NCBI GenBank assembly: GCA_003648085.1
Contig: QMOC01000023.1
Span: 1 to 11,639 of the forward strand
DNA: 11,639 nucleotides
Origin: Chloroflexota bacterium
Lineage (GTDB): Bacteria > Chloroflexota > Anaerolineae > B4-G1
Direction of reading: 5' to 3'
Shown: positions 5,626 to 11,639 of the stretch, in pieces
How the letters are laid out: every line of letters begins with the position of its first letter
Numbering within the stretch: the stretch's first letter is position 1
Notes under the pieces: model-generated
Told to the model about the DNA's origin: nothing
Database searches by the model: none
Seen by the model: only the letters and a program-made list of their open reading frames with translations
Position numbers and translations under genes: made by a program

Positions 5626-8025
5626 ATGACCTCCAGCAACCGGCAACTGCCCTCCCGCCTCCTGCCTCTTGCCTCCTGCCTCTTTATAGCCGTCTTCGCC
5701 CTCTACGCCGCCACCGCCGCTCCCGCCACTCTCTTCGGCGACCCCTCCGAGTATCAATTCGTCCCCGCCATCCTGGGCATCGCTCACCCACCCGGATACG
5801 CTTTCTACACGCTGCTGGCCAAACTCTGGCAGACCCTCGTCCCGCTGGGCACTATCGCCTTCCGCACCAATCTACTGGCCGCCGCCGTCGGCGCCTGGGC
5901 AGTGACGGCAGTTTGCTTGACGGTGCACAATCTCCAACCTCCAACCTCCGGCCCACAACCTACAATTCGCAACTCCATTCTCCCCCCCCTCTTCGCTGCT
6001 CTGTGCCTGGCCGCCTCCCCCGATTTCTGGCAGCACTCCATCCACGCCAATGCCCACATCGTCAGCGCCGCGCTGGCCACTACCCACCTCTGGCTTCTAG
6101 TTCACTGGTGGCGCACCGGACGCGACCGCCACCTGGCTGCCTTCGCCGTGACCTTGGGGCTGGCTGCCACCCACCATCCCATCACCCTGATGGGGGTTCC
6201 GGCCTACGGCCTCTTCATCCTGGCTGTGCGCCCGCGCATACTGCGGGAGGGACGGACATTGCTGATGCTGGCAACCTGCCTTCTCTTGGGACTGACCCCG
6301 CTGCTCTACTATCCCTTGCGCAGTCCCAGCGCCCCCTTCGGCCCCGCGCCCACCTGGGAGAGTCTCTGGCGACACGTCACCGCGCAGGGATTGCGGACCA
6401 ACCTCTTCCACTTCGGCTTAGCCGACCAGCCCGACCGGGCGCTGGTCTTCTGGTCGCTCCTACGGCTCCAGTTCCCCCTCCCTGTCATCGCGCTCATCAT
6501 TGTCGGCCTCGTCTGGCTGGCCCACCGCGCTCCCCGGCCTGCCCTCCTCATTTACCTTTTCCTCACCACCCATCTGCTTTTCACCCTCAACACCGTGCAG
6601 GACGTAATGGCCTATCTCCTCATCCCCTTCGCCGCCCTCGCCATCGCCGCCGGCGTCGGTGCCCTGGCCCTCACCGATTGGGGATTGCAGATTGTAAATT
6701 CGAGATTGCAAATTCGAATCCGTAATCTACAATCTGCAATCTCCAATTTACTATTCATCTTCCTTCTGCTTCCCTGGCCCTTCATCCAGGCCACCCTCAA
6801 CCTCCAACGGGGCATCTCCCTGCGCGATTTCACCGCTGCCGAGGAGTACGTCACCGCCGTCTACGACCGCTTCGCCGGGCGTGGCGAGGGCGCGGTGCTC
6901 TTGTCCGACTGGGAACACCTGACCCCGTTGTGGGTGCACATCCACACCCAGGGGGAGTCGCTGGACGAGGAGGATGTGAAACCGGTCTACGTCAACCCGG
7001 CCAATCCCTGGGTGGAGAACGTGTGGCAGCACATTGAGGAAGGGCCGGTTTACGTGGTGGGCTATCGGCCTGCCGTGCGCGATGCCGGCTTTCGTCTGTT
7101 GCCCGACGGCCCTTTCTACCGGGTCATCGCCCCGCCGGTGACGGATGCCCAACCTTCCTGTCCGCTCGACGTGTGGGCCGATGAGCGCGTCCATATCCTG
7201 GGCTACGACCTGCCCACGACGACGGTCCGCGCGGGTGAGCCATTGGTGCTGGTCCTCTACCAGAGCGTGCCGGAGCCGCTGGAATCCATCTGGATGCCCT
7301 ATGCCCGCCTGGGACCGGTCGAGGCCCGCTGGACGACCGACAGCCGCCTTCTCACGACCCAGTGGCTGCCTGGGGAGGTGGTGGTGGAGCGGTACGAACT
7401 GCCGGTCCCCTTCACCCTACCGCCGGGGGAGTACCCGCTCCGGCTGGGCTATGCTGACCTAAGCGGCGGGCGGGCGGAACTGGGTCTATCTACCGGCGGG
7501 ACCACCGTGGATCTGGCGACCATCACCGTTTTGCCCAGCCTCGATGCTCCCCCGGCTACAGTGCTGGAGCGTGCACTGGCAAACCTAGACAACCAGGTGG
7601 CACTAATGGGGGCGCGGGCACGGGTTGGCCGGCAGGTGCGGGAGGCTCCCTGGCAGGAACCGCTGCTCGCGCGGGTCGGGCGACCTCTCCACCTGATCCT
7701 GACCTGGCGCGCTCTGGTCTCCCCCCGCGATAGTTACACCGTCTTCATCCACTTGATTGACGGCGCGGGCCGTCCCGTCGCGGGGCACGACTACACCCCC
7801 CTGGGCGGTTCCTGCCCCACCTACCTGTGGTTCCCCAAGTGGCTGCCGGGGCAGACCCTCACCGACCCCTACCGGTTACTTACCCCCGCCGACCTGCCGC
7901 CAGGTGACTACTGGCTGGAGGTGGGGATGTACGGGATGACTTCCCTTCGGCGCCTTCCTGTGGTAGACTTAGCGGGGAACCTGGCCGGCGACAGGCTTGT
8001 CCTGGGACCGGTGCGTGTGGAGTAG
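5626..8025 (+). CDS. DUF2723 (TMEM260-like) polytopic membrane protein with two C-terminal beta domains
   Basis: This 799-residue membrane protein is probably a GT-C-fold glycosyltransferase. A hydrophobic N-terminal helix (11-33) leads into the family signature GDPSEYQ (38-44) and GIAHPPGYAFYTLLAKL (51-67). The acidic residues Asp39 and Glu42 are in the position expected for the catalytic D/E of the fold. About 10 further hydrophobic segments run to residue 390. From about 510 the protein is soluble and appears to contain two related beta-rich domains (about 512-635 and 645-799), each ending in a LPPGEY/LPPGDY strand and a W-LPG motif, probably extracytoplasmic. DUF2723 includes human TMEM260, an O-mannosyltransferase; the donor and acceptor here are unknown. 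The ATG at 5626 has AGGG at 5614-5617. In-frame heptamer tracts encode residues 4-19, 101-117 and 351-376. The reading frame is intact throughout. Confidence 0.85.
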   Translation: MTSSNRQLPSRLLPLASCLFIAVFALYAATAAPATLFGDPSEYQFVPAILGIAHPPGYAFYTLLAKLWQTLVPLGTIAFRTNLLAAAVGAWAVTAVCLTVHNLQPPTSGPQPTIRNSILPPLFAALCLAASPDFWQHSIHANAHIVSAALATTHLWLLVHWWRTGRDRHLAAFAVTLGLAATHHPITLMGVPAYGLFILAVRPRILREGRTLLMLATCLLLGLTPLLYYPLRSPSAPFGPAPTWESLWRHVTAQGLRTNLFHFGLADQPDRALVFWSLLRLQFPLPVIALIIVGLVWLAHRAPRPALLIYLFLTTHLLFTLNTVQDVMAYLLIPFAALAIAAGVGALALTDWGLQIVNSRLQIRIRNLQSAISNLLFIFLLLPWPFIQATLNLQRGISLRDFTAAEEYVTAVYDRFAGRGEGAVLLSDWEHLTPLWVHIHTQGESLDEEDVKPVYVNPANPWVENVWQHIEEGPVYVVGYRPAVRDAGFRLLPDGPFYRVIAPPVTDAQPSCPLDVWADERVHILGYDLPTTTVRAGEPLVLVLYQSVPEPLESIWMPYARLGPVEARWTTDSRLLTTQWLPGEVVVERYELPVPFTLPPGEYPLRLGYADLSGGRAELGLSTGGTTVDLATITVLPSLDAPPATVLERALANLDNQVALMGARARVGRQVREAPWQEPLLARVGRPLHLILTWRALVSPRDSYTVFIHLIDGAGRPVAGHDYTPLGGSCPTYLWFPKWLPGQTLTDPYRLLTPADLPPGDYWLEVGMYGMTSLRRLPVVDLAGNLAGDRLVLGPVRVE
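5634..5682 (+). repeat. Heptanucleotide repeat tract A inside the DUF2723 gene
   Basis: Seven consecutive 7-bp units follow the start codon by 8 nt: CAGCAAC, CGGCAAC, TGCCCTC, CCGCCTC, CTGCCTC, TTGCCTC, CTGCCTC. The last five share NNGCCTC or a close variant. The tract encodes the beginning of the protein, up to the first hydrophobic helix. Confidence 0.75.
5928..5976 (+). repeat. Heptanucleotide repeat tract B inside the DUF2723 gene
   Basis: Seven 7-bp units in constant register: CAATCTC, CAACCTC, CAACCTC, CGGCCCA, CAACCTA, CAATTCG, CAACTCC. Six of the seven begin with CAA. The tract encodes a Pro/Gln/Asn-rich loop (residues 101-117) between two membrane segments and shares the 10-mer CAATCTCCAA with tract C. 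Confidence 0.8.
6676..6752 (+). repeat. Heptanucleotide repeat tract C with a 20-bp inverted repeat, inside the DUF2723 gene
   Basis: Eleven 7-bp units in constant register. The left half is built on GATTGCA (GATTGCA, GATTGTA, AATTCGA and repeats). The right half is the reverse-complement family (ATCTACA, ATCTGCA, ATCTCCA). Arms 6677-6696 and 6728-6747 are reverse complements over 20 positions with a single difference, which is a G-U pair in RNA, around a 31-nt loop. The tract encodes residues 351-376 in a loop before a membrane helix, and the frame stays open. Confidence 0.85.
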
Positions 8026-8047
8026 GAGATCAGTTCAGGGAGGAGCG

Positions 8048-8539
8048 ATGGACACTGCACTCTTGATTTGGGTGGTTGCTTTGACAATTCTGGTGATTGT
8101 CGGCATTGTGTGGGTGCTTGACCTGCAGGCCCGGCTGCGTCGGCTGCAGCGCCGTTACGAGAGCGTGTTTACCGGGGGAGAGGATGCCAGCCTGACTGTA
8201 GCGCTGGAGGGCCTGGCCTCCCGTCTCGCCGAGACGACCGCGCGCACGGAGCGGTTGGTGGCGCGTGCAGAGCAAATTGATGCGACCCTGGCTCACACTG
8301 TGCAAGGTGTGGGGTTGGTGCGCTTCCGTGCCTTTCAGGACACCGGCGGCGACCAGAGTTTCGCGCTGGCGCTGGCTGATGGTGAGGGGAACGGCGTTGT
8401 CATCTCGGCGCTTTACGGGCGCGACGCGACGCGCATTTACGCCAAACCGGTCCAGAATTGGCTCTCACCCAAAGCGTTGAGCGAGGAGGAGAAACAAGCA
8501 CTGGCGCAGGCACGGCAGACCATCGTCGGTCGCGATTGA
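8048..8539 (+). CDS. DUF4446 family single-pass membrane protein
   Basis: This 163-residue protein has one N-terminal membrane helix (about 4-25, LLIWVVALTILVIVGIVWVL), then a basic, helical, coiled-coil-like stretch (about 26-85, LQARLRRLQRRYES through ETTARTERLVARAEQ). A conserved C-terminal domain follows (VGLVRFRAFQDTGGDQSFAL, then DGEGNGVVISALYGRD and KPVQNWLSPKALSEEEKQAL). That C-terminal pattern is characteristic of DUF4446, a family common in Firmicutes and Chloroflexi with no established biochemical role. The ATG at 8048 is preceded by GGGAGGAG at 8038-8045. The in-frame extension to 7997 overlaps the upstream gene and lacks support. It begins 22 nt after the DUF2723 stop, so it may be read from the upstream operon. 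The bactofilin promoter overlaps its last codon. Confidence 0.85.
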   Translation: MDTALLIWVVALTILVIVGIVWVLDLQARLRRLQRRYESVFTGGEDASLTVALEGLASRLAETTARTERLVARAEQIDATLAHTVQGVGLVRFRAFQDTGGDQSFALALADGEGNGVVISALYGRDATRIYAKPVQNWLSPKALSEEEKQALAQARQTIVGRD

Positions 8540-8564
8540 CAAAAACTAGACGCTGGTGTACCAT
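8536..8564 (+). promoter_or_regulatory. Predicted sigma-70-type promoter of the bactofilin gene
   Basis: A perfect TTGACA at 8536-8541 and TACCAT at 8559-8564 (4 of 6) are separated by 17 nt. The -35 box contains the TGA stop codon of the DUF4446 gene (8537-8539). The predicted transcript start is near 8571, about 49 nt before the GTG start. Confidence 0.72.
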
Positions 8565-8619
8565 TTAAGCAATGCTTTGCCGTGACTGACGAGAAACAAC
8601 CACACAAGGAGGTACACTC

Positions 8620-9081
8620 GTGTTCGGAAGAGAGAAGGCCAAAACGTCCCCAGCAGCCCCCGTCTCCAAGATCGAGACCATCATTGGCCCCAATGCCTAC
8701 ATCCGGGGTGACATTCAATCCGACGGCGGCGTCCGCATTGACGGTATCTTTGAGGGGACCATTGACATCATCGGCAACTTGGTCATCGGCGAGGGGGCGA
8801 AGGTCATCGCCGACATCAAGGCCAACAACATCTCCATCTCCGGCGCGGTCAAAGGCAACATCACGGGCAACCGGGTAGAGATACTGGAGACCGGTCGGGT
8901 ATGGGGTGATCTGACCATTAATTCGCTGCTGCTTAACGAGGGGGCTTACCTGCGTGGGCAGACCATGATGCATGGCGATATTGAGCCGCCGATGATCGAG
9001 CCTCCCCAGCCACGACCTGCCGCTGAGCCCGCCAGCGCCACCATCGTGGACGTAGAACCGAAGCCTCAGACGGGCAAATGA
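8620..9081 (+). CDS. Bactofilin (polymer-forming cytoskeletal protein)
   Basis: Bactofilins form nucleotide-independent filaments that localise proteins and shape the cell. This 153-residue protein has the expected plan: a short disordered N-terminal tail (1-16), a central beta-helix domain (about 17-118), and a proline-rich acidic tail (122-153). The domain is marked by regularly spaced short strands: IETIIGPNAYIRGDIQSDG, VRIDGIFEGTI, GNLVIGEGAKVIADI, ANNISISGAVKGNI and VEILETGRVWGDL. The family hallmark of a G-x(0-2)-G-I or G-x-I repeat every 16-18 residues is clear. The start is GTG at 8620 behind AAGGAGGT (8606-8613), the best-placed ribosome site in the area. It has its own promoter and follows the DUF4446 gene after 80 nt. 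No M23 peptidase gene, a common bactofilin partner, is next to it. Confidence 0.93.
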   Translation: MFGREKAKTSPAAPVSKIETIIGPNAYIRGDIQSDGGVRIDGIFEGTIDIIGNLVIGEGAKVIADIKANNISISGAVKGNITGNRVEILETGRVWGDLTINSLLLNEGAYLRGQTMMHGDIEPPMIEPPQPRPAAEPASATIVDVEPKPQTGK

Positions 9082-9121
9082 CATGGGTCTGGCTAAGAGG
9101 AGTGGGAGGAAAGATCGAATG

Positions 9122-9157
9122 CCCCGCTTCAGCGGGGATTTTCCGGCTGAAGCCGGA
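9122..9157 (+). terminator. Two adjacent short hairpins after the bactofilin gene
   Basis: Hairpin 1 is CCCCGC (9122-9127), loop TTCA, GCGGGG (9132-9137), followed by ATTTT, which fits a short intrinsic terminator. Hairpin 2 is TCCGGC (9142-9147), loop TGAA, GCCGGA (9152-9157). In addition GCTTCAGC (9126-9133) is the exact reverse complement of GCTGAAGC (9146-9153), so the two hairpins can be replaced by one alternative pairing. It lies 40 nt after the bactofilin stop. Confidence 0.55.
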
Positions 9158-9208
9158 CATCAAACCGACATCTTAGCCACATCCAAGTGACATCGCATCG
9201 CAGGAGAA

Positions 9209-9239
9209 AGCCCCACCGCGCTCGTACCACGGTGGGGCT
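9209..9239. terminator. Bidirectional terminator between convergent genes
   Basis: AGCCCCACCG (9209-9218) pairs perfectly with CGGTGGGGCT (9230-9239) around an 11-nt loop. It lies 11 nt after the universal-stress-protein stop on the minus strand, where the stem is followed by TTCTCC. On the plus strand it is followed by CTGCTTTG. The position between two converging genes supports termination in both directions, mainly for the minus-strand pair. The remainder of the 9082-9249 gap shows no further signal. Confidence 0.65.
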
Positions 9240-9249
9240 CTGCTTTGCG

Positions 9250-10092
9250 TCATCGCACCAGCAGCACCGGACAATCCACCTCGGCCAGTAACGTTTGGAG
9301 TGCTTCGGTGGGCAGGATGGTGCTGCTCAACACCAGTACGCCGCTTCCCTCAGCCCGCACCTCGTAAATCAGTGTTGCCACGCCTGCGTCTATCAACCGT
9401 CGGTAGCGCACCATGAGCCCCTGTTCACGCAACCGGTCGGTGGTCTGGGTTTGCAGACGCCGGGCCTTCTCCAGCGCATCGGCCAGGATCAGGATGGTCA
9501 GATAATCCCCTGCCTTGCGGGCCAGATGGATCGCCAGCATCAACGCTCGCTGGGCGGTGGGGGAATCATCGCAGGTCACTACCACCGGGGGCTTGATACC
9601 CACATCGCGCTGAAGCAGGAGCACGGAACTTGGGGCCAGCGCTGCTGCCGCCCTGGCCGTGGAGCCCAGCCGCACCCGCCGGATGAGCGGCCGGCTCGCC
9701 CTCCCCAGGGTGAGCAGATCTGCCTCCAACGCCGCTGCAAGCACCTCTGGCGTGACCTCCCCGCGCACGACACGGAAAGACCACTTGACCTGCCGCTGCT
9801 CACAGGCTGCCACCAGAGCCTGGCGTGCTTGTGTTGCCTGTGCTCGCAATTCCCGCTCCATCCGTGCCCGGTCTAACTGTGCGACGGCGTCAAAGGGAAA
9901 CCGTACCTCCCGCGCCGCAGACAGCCCCGCCACTCGCAACAGATTGACGTCCTCGACGAAGAGCCCCATCAACTCGGCCTCCAGGCTGGAGGCCAATTCG
10001 ACCGCAGCCTCCAGCGCTGCCAGGCTGTGATGTGAGGCATCCAGCGCCACCAGAATACGCCGTATCATCAACTCGTCATTCTGTTCGCTCAT
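9250..10092 (-). CDS. Tandem universal stress protein (two UspA domains)
   Basis: This cytoplasmic protein of 280 residues has two UspA-like alpha/beta domains: about 9-162 (starting [20 protein letters not shown]) and 166-280 (starting [17 protein letters not shown]). Both begin with the strand and Asp pattern of the ATP-binding fold. In domain 1 the usual G-2x-G-9x-G-S/T motif appears as G130-2x-S133-9x-G143-S144-T145, with the second glycine replaced by serine and exact spacing kept. In domain 2 the motif is absent ([15 protein letters not shown], 255-269). Nucleotide binding is therefore uncertain, particularly in domain 2. The ATG at 10092 lies within the end of the Lon-like gene and overlaps it by 17 nt. 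AGGAGG lies 12 nt upstream, which is somewhat far. An ATG eight codons later, directly before the first strand, is a possible alternative start. The overlap suggests translational coupling with the protease. Confidence 0.85.
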   Translation of the reverse strand: MSEQNDELMIRRILVALDASHHSLAALEAAVELASSLEAELMGLFVEDVNLLRVAGLSAAREVRFPFDAVAQLDRARMERELRAQATQARQALVAACEQRQVKWSFRVVRGEVTPEVLAAALEADLLTLGRASRPLIRRVRLGSTARAAAALAPSSVLLLQRDVGIKPPVVVTCDDSPTAQRALMLAIHLARKAGDYLTILILADALEKARRLQTQTTDRLREQGLMVRYRRLIDAGVATLIYEVRAEGSGVLVLSSTILPTEALQTLLAEVDCPVLLVR

Positions 10093-11639
10093 CCCCGCCT
10101 TCTTCCTCCTTAATCTCTTCTTCCTCTCCCCCCGCTTCCTTGCGAGGCGCGGCGAAGGCGCGTTGCTTTTCGGCCAATTCAATCAGCCGGGCCTCAACAA
10201 GTTGATTGATGCTCCCCTCGGGGAAATTCCCCTCCTCATCCCGCTCTCCGGCCGGGATGCCGGTCAAGAGTTCGATCCCCTGATCCACCGTCTGCACGGG
10301 GTAGATGTGGAACTGCCCCGCTTTCACCGCCTCAATGACATCCTGACGCAGCATCAGATGCTGTACGTTAGTGGCAGGTATAATCACTCCCTGTTCGCCT
10401 GTCAGCCCCCGCGTCTTGCAGACATCGAAGAAGCCCTCGATCTTCTCGTTGACGCCGCCGATGGCCTGAACCTCGCCGTGCTGGTTAACGGAGCCGGTCA
10501 CGGCCAACGACTGCCTGATGGGCACCTCTGCCAGCGATGAGAGCAACGCGCACAGTTCCGCTAGCGAGGCACTATCTCCCTCCACGCCGCTGTAAGATTG
10601 CTCAAACACCAGACTTGCCGAGAGGGAGAGAGGGCGTTCGGCGGCATAGCGGGCGCCGAGGAAGCCCGAAAGGATGAGCACCCCCTTGGAGTGGATGGGA
10701 CCGCCCAGTTCGACTTCGCGCTCGATGTCCACTACCTCGCCCTTGCCCAGGCGAACGCGGGCGGTGATGCGGTTGGGCCGCCCAAAGGCGAAGTTGCCCA
10801 ATTGGATCACCGACAGGCCATTGACCTGTCCCACGCGCTCTCCGGTGGTATCAATCAGAATCGTCCCGCGCTTGATCTCCTCTTGCACAAGTTCCCGCAG
10901 CCGGTCGGCGCGGTGGATTTGCGCATCAATCGCCCGCTGTACGTCATCTGCGGTCACGACGCCGTTACCGGCCACGCCTGCCCAGTAGTCCGCCTCGCGC
11001 AGCAGGTCAGCGGTGCTCAGCAGGTGGATGGAAAGTTTCTCGGCGTCGTCCGCCATACGAGCGCTATGCTCGATGACCCGTGCCACTGCCCCTCGGTCGA
11101 AGGGGCGTAACCCCTCTTTGCGCGCTATCGTGCCGATCAGGCGAGCGTACAGCAGATTGTTCTCCGGGGTGCGCGGGATCTCCTCGTTGAAGTCGGCCTC
11201 GACCTTGAATAACTCGCCGAAGTCGGGGTCAAGTTGATAGAGCAGATAGTATAGCAACCGCTCACCGATCAGGACGACTTTTACGTCCAACGGGATAGGC
11301 TCCGGCTCCAGCGAGACGGTGCTGACCAGGCTCAGGACCTGGCTCAGTGACTCGATGCGCACCTCCCGCGAGCGGAGGGCGCGCTTGAGCCCATCCCAGG
11401 CGTAGGGTTGCAGCAGTAACTGGCGTGCATCCAGGATGAGGTAGCCACCGTTGGCACGGTGCAACGCGCCGGGCTTGATGAGGTTGAAATCGGTCACCAG
11501 CGCCCCCATCTGAGCAATGTGCTCGATGCGCCCGATGAGGTTGTTATAGGTCGGGTGATCCTCGTAAACCACCGGTGCGCCCTTAGACTCGCTGTGGTCT
11601 ACGAGCACGTTCACCTGATAGCGGCGGAACAGGGGCGGA
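10076..11639 (-). CDS. Lon-like ATP-dependent protease, AAA_32 type (C-terminal part, gene runs off the window)
   Basis: The gene enters from the right edge; 520 residues are visible and no start codon is assigned. The sequence begins with the AAA-domain segment [20 protein letters not shown] and [15 protein letters not shown], followed by [17 protein letters not shown]. This pattern is characteristic of the AAA_32 family of Lon-like proteases (E. coli YcbZ/LonH group) rather than housekeeping LonA. The middle holds the AAA lid with helices. The protease domain starts at about residue 265, counted from the first visible codon. It contains the catalytic serine in [10 protein letters not shown] (Ser356, codon 10571-10573) and the lysine in [10 protein letters not shown] (Lys399, codon 10442-10444). 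Their 43-residue separation equals that between Ser679 and Lys722 of E. coli Lon. The C-terminal tail is very acidic ([18 protein letters not shown]). The Walker A motif would lie upstream, outside the window. An in-frame GTG at 11614 is internal. Confidence 0.93.
   Translation of the reverse strand, partial: PPLFRRYQVNVLVDHSESKGAPVVYEDHPTYNNLIGRIEHIAQMGALVTDFNLIKPGALHRANGGYLILDARQLLLQPYAWDGLKRALRSREVRIESLSQVLSLVSTVSLEPEPIPLDVKVVLIGERLLYYLLYQLDPDFGELFKVEADFNEEIPRTPENNLLYARLIGTIARKEGLRPFDRGAVARVIEHSARMADDAEKLSIHLLSTADLLREADYWAGVAGNGVVTADDVQRAIDAQIHRADRLRELVQEEIKRGTILIDTTGERVGQVNGLSVIQLGNFAFGRPNRITARVRLGKGEVVDIEREVELGGPIHSKGVLILSGFLGARYAAERPLSLSASLVFEQSYSGVEGDSASLAELCALLSSLAEVPIRQSLAVTGSVNQHGEVQAIGGVNEKIEGFFDVCKTRGLTGEQGVIIPATNVQHLMLRQDVIEAVKAGQFHIYPVQTVDQGIELLTGIPAGERDEEGNFPEGSINQLVEARLIELAEKQRAFAAPRKEAGGEEEEIKEEEGGDERTE

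Noticed and set aside
9122..9157. CRISPR repeat
   Set aside because: The palindromic units differ from each other, there is no spacer periodicity, and there are no cas genes in the window.
11612..11614. GTG as the start codon of the Lon-like protease
   Set aside because: The frame stays open upstream to the window edge and encodes the conserved [10 protein letters not shown] segment across this codon.

Overview
The window is GC-rich, densely coded bacterial chromosome. The mix of genes (a fused two-ATPase ECF transporter module, a large GT-C-type membrane protein of the DUF2723 family with soluble C-terminal domains, DUF4446, bactofilin, an AAA_32/Lon-like protease, and heptanucleotide repeat tracts) looks most like Chloroflexota, of the Anaerolineae type. 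That placement is an inference from gene content and style, because no rRNA or other marker is present. No tRNA, CRISPR, insertion sequence or phage gene was seen.

Layout, left to right. (1) 1-711: the tail of an unidentified gene followed closely by peptide deformylase (def). (2) 738-4035: a promoter and a complete three-gene ECF vitamin-transporter operon. It encodes a fused double ATPase with a probable TTG start, a UPF0397/DUF1393-like substrate-binding S component, and an EcfT transmembrane coupling protein. A strong hairpin lies between the S and T genes, and a terminator-like hairpin follows the operon. (3) 4130-8025: a promoter with an unusually short predicted leader drives an unrecognised 474-residue protein. 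It is followed 25 nt later by a 799-residue polytopic protein of the DUF2723/TMEM260 glycosyltransferase-like family. That gene carries three in-frame tracts of 7-bp repeats, one of which forms a near-perfect 20-bp inverted repeat. (4) 8048-9081: a small membrane-anchored DUF4446 protein, then bactofilin on its own consensus-like promoter, whose -35 box overlaps the preceding stop codon. (5) 9082-9249: a convergent intergenic region with two short adjacent hairpins and one larger bidirectional terminator. (6) 9250-11639, minus strand: the C-terminal part of a Lon-like ATP-dependent protease, then a tandem universal-stress-protein gene whose start overlaps the end of the protease gene by 17 nt.

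Functionally, the window combines protein maturation (def), micronutrient uptake (ECF), envelope or glycan biology (DUF2723), cytoskeletal scaffolding (bactofilin plus DUF4446) and protein quality control or stress (Lon-like plus USP). No defence system or mobile system is visible. The least ordinary features are the heptamer tracts recruited into coding sequence, the unrecognised basic protein upstream of that gene, and the DUF4446-bactofilin pair.
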